A DNA stretch of 64,000 nucleotides. Origin: CAVRCA01 sp963719345 (GTDB taxonomy: Bacteria; Pseudomonadota; Alphaproteobacteria; Acetobacterales; Acetobacteraceae). The stretch lies in contig CAVRCA010000003.1 in the NCBI GenBank assembly GCA_963719345.1, forward strand, positions 682,001 to 746,000. The letters run 5' to 3'. The translations under genes and the position numbers were made by a program. Below, piece after piece: positions 50,592-60,185 of this stretch. The notes beneath the pieces are model-generated. The model did no database searches and was not told where the DNA came from. It worked only from the letters and a program-made list of their open reading frames with translations. Position 1 is the first letter of the stretch, and every line of letters starts with the position of its first letter.

Positions 50592-52469
50592 ATGAGCGGG
50601 TCGAAGGACAACACTCGGGCGGAAGAATTCAAGCGGGCCACGGCGGGGGTGCTGCGCGCCATCGCCGAGGTGCCGGACGTGCAGGTCAACTTCCAGCCCG
50701 GGCCGTCCGGGCTGGCCGGCAAGCGCGCCCGCCTGCCGCTGCCGACGCGCGCGCTGCCGGCGGCCGAGATGGCCAAGCTGCGCGGCGCCTCGGACGCCAT
50801 CGCGCTGCGGCTGCGCCACCACGACGATGCGGTTCACGCCGCGCGCAGTCCGGCCCGGCGAGAGGCGCGCGACGCCTACGATGCGCTGGAGCAGGCACGC
50901 GTCGAGACCATCGGCGCGCGCCACATGGCCGGGGTATCGGCCAATCTGCGGGCCCGGCTGGAGGAGGAGTGCGAGGCCGAGGGTTTCGACCGCATGACGC
51001 GGAAGGATCAGTTGCCCATCCAGCACGCCCTGGCGCTGCTGGCGCGCGAGCGGATGTCGGGCATTCCGGCGCCCGCCCCGGCGCAGCGGGTGCTGGACCT
51101 CTGGCGCGACACGCTCGGCGAGGGCGCGGACAGCGCACTCGATGAACTCGGCCGCAACCAGGAGAACCAGACCGCGTTCGCGCGCGCCGCCCGCAAGCTG
51201 CTGGCCGCCCTCGATCTCGCCGAGGCCGAGGCGGACGCCGAGCCCGACAACCAGGACGAGGAGGGCGAGGAGAGCGGCGAGCAGTCGGGTGCGCAGGACA
51301 ATGCGCAGGATGGTTCGAGCGACTCACAGTCGGACTCGGAAAGCATGCTCGGGGCGCAGCCCGAGGAGATGGAGGGTGAGGCTGCCGACGACGACAGCGC
51401 GGAGGACGCCGACGAGGATGCCGCCGCGGCCGAGGGTGACGACCGGCCGGGCGGTCCGCAGCCGCGGCGGGACCGCGCCATGCCGGATTCCGAGGCCACC
51501 TATCGTCCTTATACCCGACTGTTCGACGAGGAGGTCGGGGCCGAGGATCTCTGCGATCCGGACGAATTGAGCCGGCTGCGCCAGCAGCTCGACCAGCAGC
51601 TGCAGCATCTGCAGGGCGTCATCTCGAAGCTCGCCAACCGCTTGCAGCGGCGGCTGCTCGCCCAGCAGACGCGCGCCTGGGAGTTCGACCTCGAGGAGGG
51701 GCTGCTTGACGCCGGGCGGTTGTCCCGCGTGGTGGTCAATCCGATGCAGGCGCTGTCCTACAAGCGCGAGCTCGATACCGAGTTCCGCGACACCGTGGTG
51801 ACCTTGCTGATCGACAATTCCGGCTCGATGCGCGGCCGGCCGATCACGGTCGCCGCGATGTGTGGCGACATCCTCGCCCGCACGCTCGAGCGCTGCGCCG
51901 TCAAGGTGGAAGTGCTGGGCTTCACCACCCGCGCCTGGAAGGGCGGGCAAAGCCGGGAGAAATGGGTGCAGGACGGCAAGCCGCGAGCGCCCGGGCGGCT
52001 GAACGACCTGCGGCACATCGTCTACAAGGCGGCCGATGCTCCCTGGCGCCGCGCCCGCAAGAACCTCGGCCTCATGCTGCGCGAAGGCCTGCTCAAGGAG
52101 AACATCGACGGCGAGGCCCTGCTATGGGCGTATCGGCGGCTGCTCCTGCGCTCGGAGCACCGGCGTATCCTGATGGTGATCAGTGACGGCGCGCCCGTGG
52201 ACGACTCCACCCTCTCGGTCAATCCCGGCAACTATCTCGAGAAGCATCTGCGCGAGGTGATCCGCGACATCGAGGGCCGCGATCTGGTGGAGCTGATCGC
52301 CATCGGCATCGGTCACGACGTGACGCGCTACTACCGCCGCGCCGTGACCATCGTCGATGCCGAGGAACTCGGCGGCACGATGATGAAGAAGCTGACCGAG
52401 CTGTTCGACGAGGATGCCGACTTGGCGTGGCGGATGGCGGCCGCCGAACGGGCCGCGCTGGTGCTCTGA
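50592..52469 (+). CDS. cobT: Cobaltochelatase subunit CobT
   Basis: 625 residues, 14 bases after cobS. N-terminal domain (1-200), then a strongly acidic Asp/Glu linker (about 205-300) and a C-terminal VWA domain with the MIDAS motif LLIDNSGSMRGRPIT (about 402-416). The MIDAS motif is complete (DNSGS). CobT couples the CobS ATPase to CobN. No anomaly. Confidence 0.96.
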   Translation: MSGSKDNTRAEEFKRATAGVLRAIAEVPDVQVNFQPGPSGLAGKRARLPLPTRALPAAEMAKLRGASDAIALRLRHHDDAVHAARSPARREARDAYDALEQARVETIGARHMAGVSANLRARLEEECEAEGFDRMTRKDQLPIQHALALLARERMSGIPAPAPAQRVLDLWRDTLGEGADSALDELGRNQENQTAFARAARKLLAALDLAEAEADAEPDNQDEEGEESGEQSGAQDNAQDGSSDSQSDSESMLGAQPEEMEGEAADDDSAEDADEDAAAAEGDDRPGGPQPRRDRAMPDSEATYRPYTRLFDEEVGAEDLCDPDELSRLRQQLDQQLQHLQGVISKLANRLQRRLLAQQTRAWEFDLEEGLLDAGRLSRVVVNPMQALSYKRELDTEFRDTVVTLLIDNSGSMRGRPITVAAMCGDILARTLERCAVKVEVLGFTTRAWKGGQSREKWVQDGKPRAPGRLNDLRHIVYKAADAPWRRARKNLGLMLREGLLKENIDGEALLWAYRRLLLRSEHRRILMVISDGAPVDDSTLSVNPGNYLEKHLREVIRDIEGRDLVELIAIGIGHDVTRYYRRAVTIVDAEELGGTMMKKLTELFDEDADLAWRMAAAERAALVL

Positions 52470-52535
52470 CGCAACTCTATGAGGCCGGCTCGCATCCGGC
52501 AGCCTGGAGCACGCCTGCCGTGCTCCCCTTCGTCC

Positions 52536-53354
52536 TTATCCCATCCAGCCGCGACCGAAAAAGAACCGCTCCCACCTGTCGTGCGCACGGCCTAGTTCGG
52601 CGGCCATGTTGATGCCGCCGATCGAGTTCAGGTATTGCCGCACTCGGTCGGCCCACGCCGCGCTTATCTCATCGCGCTGGATGGCGAGAGTGGCGGCGCT
52701 GTCGGTGCCCCCCGATCGGTAGCCGCATGGCGCGCCGCCGAGATGGCTGATTAAGTCGTTCAACGTGGATGGAATGTCACGAAAGAAATCCTCGTAATGG
52801 ATGACTTACGGCTTGATGTCGTTGGTTTCAAAATACGTTTGCCAAGCAATGTCGCAGACGCAAACGATCATCAGCCGCGACAGGATGTGATGATAGTCGA
52901 ACGCGGGTTCCGGCGGGCGTGGAGCCGCGCCGGAGCGCGCCAACCAAACTCCCGATTGCTCGGCGCGCGTGAGCGATACCGCCTGGGCGATCTTGTCGCG
53001 ACGGATGAGCCAAATCCAGCGATGATCGGGCAGCAAATCACCGATCGTATGATAGTTCTTGAGGCTTTGGCTGAGGATTCGATCGACACGCGCCCGATGA
53101 TCGTGCGCCATTTTCGAACCGAATACGCCGTTGCACGTATGTTTTTCGATTGTCGACAGGATTCGAGCGGCCGCAGCAGGATCGCTGGTTTCACCTTCGT
53201 CGTTGGACGAAACCTGGAAGAACTCGGACGGCGAACCCAGTCCGTTCCTGGCGAGCAGATTGCACAGCTCGTTGCTGCCTGAACGAGGGGCGAACGCAAC
53301 CGTGAAGCTTCGGCTGACGGACGGCAGCAGCGCGGTGTTCCGATCGTCGCTCAC
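52536..53354 (-). pseudogene. Stf0-type sulfotransferase interrupted by an in-frame TAA
   Basis: 272 codons from a probable GTG at 53354. Stf0 features are seen: FTVAFAPRSGSNELCNLLAR (PAPS 5'-phosphosulfate loop), NGVFGSKMAHDHRARVDRIL, DHRWIWLIRRDKIAQAVS with the 3'-phosphate region, and the C-terminal part VIHYEDFFRDIPSTLNDLIS. Between KP and VIHYEDF a TAA lies at 52808-52806, exactly where homologues have Tyr. Both halves share one frame, so a single TAT or TAC to TAA change is enough. Such enzymes sulfate trehalose, Nod factors or capsular sugars. The product is probably inactive. Confidence 0.8.
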
Positions 53355-53661
53355 CGCAGCACCCTGCGATTCGTGTCCGGCGTGCTGACGGTCCCGGTCG
53401 GGGGCAGTCCAAGGCATATCGGCATCGGAATCCGCATAACCGAAAAGTCTGCGGGCGACCAGCGTCGGTTGCGCCGACGCTGCCGAGCGGTCGGGGGAAT
53501 GTCGGCGGCGCAGCGGCCAGCCATCGCCGCCGGAAGCTGTCGTGTTGCCGGCCCTGAGAGGGATCGGCGACGTGCTACACCGGGCAACGTTGACCGGTTT
53601 TGCCGACCGACTAAAACACGCCCGTAACGTGCCCCCGCCCCCGAACAAAGCGCTCATACCG
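53355..53661. other. Divergent intergenic region at the polysaccharide island
   Basis: 307 bases between the broken sulfotransferase and the coiled-coil methyltransferase gene. It contains an eight-pair hairpin AGCGTCGG (53461-53468) / CCGACGCT (53474-53481). Open frames are present but lack ribosome sites. Promoters for both directions are expected here; I could not define them. Confidence 0.4.
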
Positions 53662-54753
53662 ATGCTTCGCGCCCTCTCCACTCCTGCTCGTCTGATGGTC
53701 CGGCCGGTCTGGCGCCGGGCTTGGGCCAAGCTGGAGACGCGGCTCAGCGTGGAGGATGCCCGGCTGGCGGCGCTGAAGACCAACGTGGACGCCCGGCTGG
53801 ACGATGCGGTCGCCATAGCGAGCGGCGCGGCTTCCACTGCCGAGGCGACGCAGACGCAGCTTTCCACCCTGGATCAGGCGTGGCGGCAACATGTGCCGGC
53901 CTTCCTCAACGCGGCTGCGAGCGTTCGGGCTTTCGGGTTCGCGTTGTCGGAGCAGAAGAAGGCGCTTGCCGAGACCCGAGTGGCGCACGAGGCCAAGCTT
54001 GCGGCGCAGGCGGCCAAGCTCGCCGAGGCGACGCAAGCGCAAGCTGAGGTGACCCAGGCGCAAACTGCGAAGCTGGAGGGGCTGCTGACCGAGGTTCAAC
54101 AGGTCGTCACGGCCGCGCGGGAGGACGCCCTGCGGGCCGTTCAGGACCGGCTCGAATTCGTCCGCCGTGAGATCCTTTTTGAAACCCTGCACAATGCCCC
54201 ACGGGAGCGGCAGCCGGCGGTCGAGCCCCGCATTGCCTCGCCGGAAAAGCTGGCGGCGGCCGGCAACGCGCTGCGGCTGAACCTCGGTTGCGGCCACATC
54301 CCGCTCGACGGCTACATCAACGTCGACCAGCGGGACCTGCCCGGGGTGGACATCGTGGCTGAGGCCGGCGTGATCCCGATCCAGCCCGGCACCGTTCACG
54401 AGGTCTTTTCCTCGCACCTCCTCGAGCACTTCCCCCAGGAGACGCTGCGCCGTCGGCTGCTGCCCTATTGGCACAGCCTGCTGGTTCCCGGCGGGACTTT
54501 CCGCGCCATCGTTCCGGATGGAGAGGCGATGCTGGCTGGTGCCGGTGCCGGTGAATACCCGTTCGACGAGTTCCGCGAAGTGCTGTTCGGCGCCCAGGAC
54601 TATGAGGGCGACTTCCATTTCAACCTCTTCACGCCCGACAGTCTCGCCGCCCTGCTCCGGGAAGCGCGGTTCGAAGACGTCAACATAGCCACCCGTGGAC
54701 GACGCAACGGCAAATGCTTCGAGTTTGAAGTCACGGCGACCCGGGGCAGTTGA
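53662..54753 (+). CDS. Coiled-coil methyltransferase of the polysaccharide island
   Basis: 363 residues from ATG 53662; no clear ribosome site. Residues 15-185 form an Ala/Glu/Gln-rich coiled coil (AKLETRLSVEDARLAALKTN region and tandem AKLAEATQAQAEV pieces). Residues about 200-363 are a class I methyltransferase of the predicted SAM-dependent type used by polysaccharide loci: LNLGCGHIPLDGYINVDQ, VHEVFSSHLLEHFPQ and VPGGTFRAIVPDGE. This combination recalls chain-length regulators in O-antigen systems, where a coiled coil acts as a molecular ruler for a terminal methyltransferase such as WbdD. That function is inferred. Confidence 0.8.
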   Translation: MLRALSTPARLMVRPVWRRAWAKLETRLSVEDARLAALKTNVDARLDDAVAIASGAASTAEATQTQLSTLDQAWRQHVPAFLNAAASVRAFGFALSEQKKALAETRVAHEAKLAAQAAKLAEATQAQAEVTQAQTAKLEGLLTEVQQVVTAAREDALRAVQDRLEFVRREILFETLHNAPRERQPAVEPRIASPEKLAAAGNALRLNLGCGHIPLDGYINVDQRDLPGVDIVAEAGVIPIQPGTVHEVFSSHLLEHFPQETLRRRLLPYWHSLLVPGGTFRAIVPDGEAMLAGAGAGEYPFDEFREVLFGAQDYEGDFHFNLFTPDSLAALLREARFEDVNIATRGRRNGKCFEFEVTATRGS

Positions 54754-54799
54754 CTCCGTTCGGGACCGAACCTGGCGTGAACCGCGGTGCCGACACCCC

Positions 54800-56974
54800 A
54801 TGAGGTCTTCGGTCGTCATCGCGACGGACGGCCGCGCGGCCAGCTTGGCGGCAACGCTGCAGGGTCTGCGCCGGCTGGACCGGGCGGACTACGAAGTGAT
54901 CGTCGTGCAGGGGCCGACACCGGACGGAACGGACGACGTGCTGTCGGCCTGGCTCGGTCGGATCAAGCACGTGCGCTGCCCGGAGCGAAATCTGTCCTGC
55001 GCGCGCAACATGGGCGTGGCGGCTGCCGCCGGCGAGGTGATCGCGTTCCTCGACGATGACGCGATCCCGGAGCCTGAGTGGCTGGAGCAGCTCACGGCGC
55101 CGTTTGCCGACCCGCGCACGGGCGTCGCCGGCGGCTTCGTGCTCGACCACACGGGCGGGCGATATCAGTACCGCTACGCCGTCGTCGATCGGCTGGCCAA
55201 GCCGGATCCGAGCTGGGATCGGGCGGCACCGGAACTGTGCTTTCCCAACACCGCGCGGTTCCCCCATCCTCTCGGGGCGAACTCGGCGTTCCGTCGGTCG
55301 GCATTGACCGAGCAGCAGGGCTTCGACCAGGAGTTCGACTATTATCTGGACGAGACGGATATGTGCTGCCGGCTCGTCGATGCCGGCTGGCACATCGCCC
55401 AGGTCGCCGGCGCACATGTCCACCACAAGTTCCAGGCGAGCGCCTTGCGGACCGAGAAACGGGTGCTGAGCAGTTGGTTCAGCGTCGTCAAGAACAAGGC
55501 GTATTTTGGCCTGGTCAACGGTCGCGCGCACCACAGCATGACGGACATCCTGGCTGCCGTCAGCCAGTTCGTGGAGGAGTTGCGGGGCAGCATGGAATGG
55601 GCGGTGAGCGGTGGATACCTCCATGCGGCGGATCGCGAACGGTTCGAGCAGGAGGCGGACGCGGCGCTCGCGGAGGGACTGCGCCGCGGCCTTTCAGGTG
55701 AGCGGCGGCTGGTGCCGGCGGATGATTTTGCGTCTCCGCCGGCATTCCTGCCGTTCGGCGAGGTCCCGCTTTCGGGGGGGCGGCGCACCTACGTGTTCGT
55801 CAGCCAGGAGTATCCGCCCGCCGTCGTCGGCGGCGTCGGCCGCTACGTCCACCAGCTCGCGCGCAGCATGGCCGAACTCGGCGAGCACGCGCATGTCGTG
55901 ACCAAGGGAGCGGAGATGCTGACCGTGGATCTCGAGGACGGAGTGTGGGTCCATCGCGTCCCGCCGCCGCACCCGCGAGCGCACGGAGGCTTGCCGCCGC
56001 ATATCCAGGCGCACGCCGAGGCGGTGCGCGACACCGTCCGGAGCATCCAGGCCCGCCGGCCGATTGCCTGCGCCTACGCGCCGATCTGGGACGTGGAAGG
56101 CAGCGCGCTGCTCGACACGAGCGGGGTGCCACTTGTCACGGGATTGCAGACCACGCTGCGTTTCTGGCTGGACAGCAATCCGGCCTACGCCAACGACCCG
56201 ACGTTCCGCGCCGATTTCGTCGAACCGATGCTGGCGGGCGAGATCGCGCTGCTGACGCGCTCGGATGCGCTGCATGCCATCAGCTCGGCCATCGTGGACG
56301 AGATCGAGACCGCCTACGGCCTGACCCTGCGACCACTCTCCCGCGTCGTGCCGCTGGGACTGGCGGATTTCACGCAAGCGCCGTCGACACCGACCAATCT
56401 GCCCGGCAGGCCGCGCATCCTTTTTGTCGGCCGGCTGGAGTCCCGCAAGGGCGTCGATGTGCTGCTGCGCGCCGTTCGCACGATCCTCGACCGCTATCCG
56501 GAAGCAACGCTCGATCTCGTCGGGGACGATACCATTCCCGGACCCGATGGGCGCACCTACCGCACCGCCTTCGCATCGGAGCCCGCGCCTGCCGCGCTGC
56601 GCTCGCGCGTCCGCTTCCACGGCCCGGTCGACGAAGCGCGGCTGCGGGGTTTCTATGCCGAGTGCGACCTGCTCGTGGCGCCCTCGCGCTTCGAGTCGTT
56701 CGGCCTCGTGCTCCTGGAGGGCATGATCTTCGGCAAGCCTGTGGTGGGATGCCGGGCCGGCGGCATGGTGGAGGTCGTCGAGGATGGCGTCACCGGCCTG
56801 CTCACCGAGCCCGGCGACGCCAACTCGCTCGCCGCCTGCATCGACCGGCTTGTCGCGGACCCGCTGCTGCGCCGGCGGCTGGGCGAGGCCGGGCGGCAGC
56901 GGTACGAGACCCATTTCACCCCCGAGGCGATGGCGCGGGGCGTGCGCGAGATCATGCTGGACGTCACACGGTGA
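54800..56974 (+). CDS. Two-domain glycosyltransferase GT2-GT4
   Basis: 724 residues from ATG 54800. Residues 1-300 are a GT2 GT-A domain: RSSVVIATDGRAASL, the DXD-like IAFLDDDAIPEPEW and the acceptor region YYLDETDMCCRLVDAGW. Residues about 325-724 are a GT4 GT-B domain: VSQEYPPAVVGGVGRYVHQL, RILFVGRLESRKGVDVLLRA and RFESFGLVLLEGMIFGKPVV. The protein therefore could add two sugars in succession. It is followed by a four-base overlapping glycosyltransferase gene. Both active sites look intact. Confidence 0.9.
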   Translation: MRSSVVIATDGRAASLAATLQGLRRLDRADYEVIVVQGPTPDGTDDVLSAWLGRIKHVRCPERNLSCARNMGVAAAAGEVIAFLDDDAIPEPEWLEQLTAPFADPRTGVAGGFVLDHTGGRYQYRYAVVDRLAKPDPSWDRAAPELCFPNTARFPHPLGANSAFRRSALTEQQGFDQEFDYYLDETDMCCRLVDAGWHIAQVAGAHVHHKFQASALRTEKRVLSSWFSVVKNKAYFGLVNGRAHHSMTDILAAVSQFVEELRGSMEWAVSGGYLHAADRERFEQEADAALAEGLRRGLSGERRLVPADDFASPPAFLPFGEVPLSGGRRTYVFVSQEYPPAVVGGVGRYVHQLARSMAELGEHAHVVTKGAEMLTVDLEDGVWVHRVPPPHPRAHGGLPPHIQAHAEAVRDTVRSIQARRPIACAYAPIWDVEGSALLDTSGVPLVTGLQTTLRFWLDSNPAYANDPTFRADFVEPMLAGEIALLTRSDALHAISSAIVDEIETAYGLTLRPLSRVVPLGLADFTQAPSTPTNLPGRPRILFVGRLESRKGVDVLLRAVRTILDRYPEATLDLVGDDTIPGPDGRTYRTAFASEPAPAALRSRVRFHGPVDEARLRGFYAECDLLVAPSRFESFGLVLLEGMIFGKPVVGCRAGGMVEVVEDGVTGLLTEPGDANSLAACIDRLVADPLLRRRLGEAGRQRYETHFTPEAMARGVREIMLDVTR

Positions 56975-58882
56975 CGACGCGCGTCGCGATCGTTGCCCCG
57001 ATCGTCGTGCAGCACGATGCGATTTCGACGGCCGTGCGCAATCTGTGGCGGATGCTCGCGGCCGAGCCGGGCTTTGACGTATCGGTCCTGACGCATGTGA
57101 ACGAACATCCCGAATTGCCCGCCCGCATCATTGGCGGCGTCGCGGAGCTTTTGCAGGACCGGGCTTTCTGCGCCGCCGACGTGCTGATCTATGCGTTCGG
57201 CATCTACAATCCGCTGTTTGACGCCCTGCTGGTCGGCAACGGGCACGCGCGCCAGATCGTCCGCTTCCATAACATCACCCCGCCCGAACTGCTGGGTCCC
57301 GAAGCCGGTCCGGTCATTGCCAAAAGCTTTGCCCAGCTCCACGTTCTGTCCTGCGCCGACCGGATCTGGGCCGACAGCGAGGAGAACGCCGCGATGCTCG
57401 CGCGTCATGGCGTCGGCGTCGGCAAGACCGAGGTGTTGCCGCTCGCCGTCGACTGGCCGCCGCCGGCAACGCTGGCGAGCAAGCCGAAAACTCCGGTCAA
57501 GGCGCTGTATGTCGGAAGGATCGTGCCCTCGAAAGGGCTCGCCGACCTGATCGACGCACTCCGCCCGGAGGACGGGATTGCCTTGAGCGTGGTCGGCAAT
57601 CTGCGTTTCAGCGACGCGCCCTACCTCGAACGGTGCCGAACCTCGGCTCGCTCACGCGGACTGAATGATTGCGTCCGCTTCCTTGGCACGGTCGACAGCG
57701 AGGAGTTGCAGGAGCTCTATTATGCCAGCCACATCCTCGCGATCCCGTCCTATCATGAGGGGTTCTGCAAACCGGTCATCGAGGCCCTGCGGACAGGATG
57801 CGTCCCCGTGGGCTACGCCAGTTCCAACCTCCCCGCCATCACCGGAGGGCTCGGACGCCTGGTGCCGGAACGCGACGTCGCGGCTCTCGGCTCCGCCTTG
57901 CGGGAGCTGGCGACGGCCCTGCGGTCCGGCAGTGAGCTGCCGCTCGATGTTGGTCCGCTCGGCGCGGCGGATCTGGACGCGGCGGCCCGCCGCCATGTCG
58001 AGACGTTCGCGTTCGACCGGCTGGCCGCCATGACCGTGTTCCGGGTGCGGGCCGTCGCGGGCCATCCCGGTCGGGTGCGACCGCAATTTCTCGTCCTCCC
58101 CGACGCCGAGATGCGCGAGCGGCCCCGAGACAGCCTGAACCGATTGCCTGACCTCGGCGACTGGGAACCCGGCGGCGTGCTGTCCGACATCATGCGCGAC
58201 CTGCGCCAGCCGGTCTGCATCCACCGCAAGAGCTGGGAGTATGCGCTGGCCATTCAGGGCTTGTCGCAGCTCGGCGTCACGCGGCCGGACAGCATCGGCC
58301 TCGCGGTGGGCGCCGGCTCGGAGTCTCCGCTGTTCCACTATGCCAACTCCGTCGCGCGCATGGTCGCGACCGACCTCTACGACAACCCGCAACACGAGGG
58401 CACGCCCGCGATGCTGCGCAATCCGCAAAGCTTCGCGCCGTTCCCTTACCGCGAGGATCGAACTCGAGGTCCTCCGCATGTCGGGCGACGAGCTGCATTT
58501 CCCGGACCGGACCTTCGACTTCGTGTTCTGCCTGTCGTCGATCGAACATTTCGGCAGCCGGGCCACGCAACGGCGCAGCCTCGATGAGATGGCGCGGGTC
58601 CTCAAGCCCGGCGGCGTCGCGGCAATCATGACGGAGCTGATCCTGACGCCGGACACGGACCGCGAATACTATTCCTGGGAGGAGCTTGAAGCGCTGTTCC
58701 TGCGCCATCCCGTGCTGCGGCTGGTGGGGGGCGCGCCGGATCTCTCGATTTCCGCCAGCTTGGTGGAGAATCCGGTGGATCTCCAGCATTCCCGCAACAT
58801 CGCCCGCAGCCCGCATATCGTGCTGAAGCGTGGCCCGATGCTGTGGACGTCGTTCAGCATGTTCCTGCAACGGCCCGTTTAG
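56971..58882 (+). CDS. GT4 glycosyltransferase fused to a methyltransferase, apparently shifted by one base
   Basis: Starts at GTG 56971, overlapping the GT2-GT4 stop. Residues 1-370 are a GT4 glycosyltransferase (LYVGRIVPSKGLADLIDAL and SYHEGFCKPVIEALRTGCVP). From about residue 430 a class I methyltransferase begins (IGLAVGAGSESPLFHYA). At about 58453-58456 the frame changes by one base: the first frame runs to a stop at 58587 in nonsense, while the continuing methyltransferase (LEVLRMSGDELHFPDRTFDF, EMARVLKPGGVAAIMTE) is in the next frame up to 58882. Deleting one base there restores the domain. Either an assembly error or an inactivated methyltransferase. Confidence 0.8.
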
Positions 58883-58895
58883 CCACCTGGAACCG

Positions 58896-59705
58896 TCAGG
58901 CTTCGGGACGCTCCGACGTAACGCGCGCCGCCGGAAAGGCGAGCGAAACCCGGGTGCCGACCCGCGCGGCCGCCTCAAGGGTCAATGTTCCGCCGTGCGC
59001 CTCGATCAGGGCGCGGGCCAGCGACAGGCCTGGACCCAGGCCGCGCCAGTCGTCACGCCCGACCGAGGTCGATCCGGCGACCGCCGCGGGACCCGCTCCC
59101 TCGTCCGCAATCACCAAAGTCGCCCCGCCGGCATGGCGCTCCAGCCCCACGTCGATCCAGTCCCCGTCCCGGGTGAAGCGGGCCGCATTGCTCAGGACCC
59201 GAAGGAAAACCTGTGCCAGGCCCCGACGGTCGGCCGTCAGGCTCACCCCGCTCAGCTCTGGCGCAATGCGCCAGTTCCGGCACCCCGGCCCGAGATTTGC
59301 CGCCACGGCCGCCACCGCCTCGTGCAGCATGGTGCCGGCGCAAAGTGCTTCGTCGGTGATCACCCGCGCACGCGGCGCTGGAAAGGCGCCATCCTGCAGG
59401 CGGTCGGCAACTTCGAGGATTTGCGCGCTGGCCGCACTCACCGCGCGGGCGTGGACGGTCGCCCCGACCCGTTCCGATCGCAACGTGTCGCTCAGACCGA
59501 GCAACCCGAGCGCCAGTTCCCGCAACTCGGCCGCCGAAACCTGCATGATGCGCGCGCTAGCGGCCTGCGCAGCAAGCGCCCGATCCTGCTGCCCGGAGAG
59601 GGCGTCCAGCGCCCGCCTGGCCGACACTACCTCACGCAGCGCGAAGACCAGACCGGCAGCACACGCAAGGAGCAAAACGACTGAGAGGGAAGAACCAGTG
59701 TCCAT
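58896..59705 (-). CDS. Membrane sensor histidine kinase-like protein without the phosphoacceptor His
   Basis: 269 residues. One N-terminal membrane helix (about 7-24), a helical dimerisation-like region (30-130) and a HATPase domain (about 145-260) with the N box VLSNAARFTRDG, the G1 box IADEGAGP and the G2 box GLGPGLSLARALIEAHGG. In the dimerisation helix the place of the normal SHELR motif reads SAAELRELALG, so the His is replaced by Ala. The protein may bind ATP and act as a phosphatase or pseudokinase. No response regulator gene is adjacent. Confidence 0.78.
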   Translation of the reverse strand: MDTGSSLSVVLLLACAAGLVFALREVVSARRALDALSGQQDRALAAQAASARIMQVSAAELRELALGLLGLSDTLRSERVGATVHARAVSAASAQILEVADRLQDGAFPAPRARVITDEALCAGTMLHEAVAAVAANLGPGCRNWRIAPELSGVSLTADRRGLAQVFLRVLSNAARFTRDGDWIDVGLERHAGGATLVIADEGAGPAAVAGSTSVGRDDWRGLGPGLSLARALIEAHGGTLTLEAAARVGTRVSLAFPAARVTSERPEA

Positions 59706-59782
59706 GCGGGGGAGACTGGAACAAAAAGGGGAAATTCAAGTTAACGAGACAAGTCCCAAAAAACGATCCCTTGCCCGGCGAG

Positions 59783-60091
59783 CTATTGCCCAGGCGACGC
59801 CTGGGTCCGCTTGGCCTGTGCCCGCACGAGCCGCCGCTTGATGACCCGGGCCTCCGCCGGTAGCCGCCGGTTCGGCGTCGACAGCAGGAAGCGGTCGATG
59901 CCGCCCTTGTGCTCGACGGTGCGGATCGCGCGTGTGGACAGCCGCAGGTGGATGTCGGCCCCGAGCACATCGGACAGCAGCGAGGCTTCCTGCAGGTTGG
60001 GCAGGAAGCGGCGGCGGGTCTTGTTGTTGGCGTGGCTGACGTTGTTGCCCGTCAGGACACCCTTGCCGGTAAGCTCGCAGCGGCGGGACAT
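59783..60091 (-). CDS. rpmB: Ribosomal protein bL28
   Basis: 102 residues. Canonical bL28: SRRCELTGKGVLTGNNVSHA, NNKTRRRFLPNLQEASL, LRLSTRAIRTVEHKGGIDRF. The alphaproteobacterial form with a longer C-terminus (RVIKRRLVRAQAKR) is seen. Small hairpin CCCAGGCG/CGCCTGGG in the last codons (59789-59805). The stop lies 77 bases after the start of the kinase-like gene, which is on the same strand. Confidence 0.98.
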   Translation of the reverse strand: MSRRCELTGKGVLTGNNVSHANNKTRRRFLPNLQEASLLSDVLGADIHLRLSTRAIRTVEHKGGIDRFLLSTPNRRLPAEARVIKRRLVRAQAKRTQASPGQ

Positions 60092-60185
60092 CGGAGAGAA
60101 AACCTCAGACTCAAGGGATCGCGCCCGCAGAGCACGATCCCGGTTGCATCGAAGGCGCGGGTTATGGCGGAGCGGGGTCGGCCCG

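Noticed and set aside
59758..59805. Rho-independent terminator after rpmB
   Set aside because: The hairpin lies inside the last codons and the T tract is about 25 bases away, so the arrangement does not fit a standard terminator.
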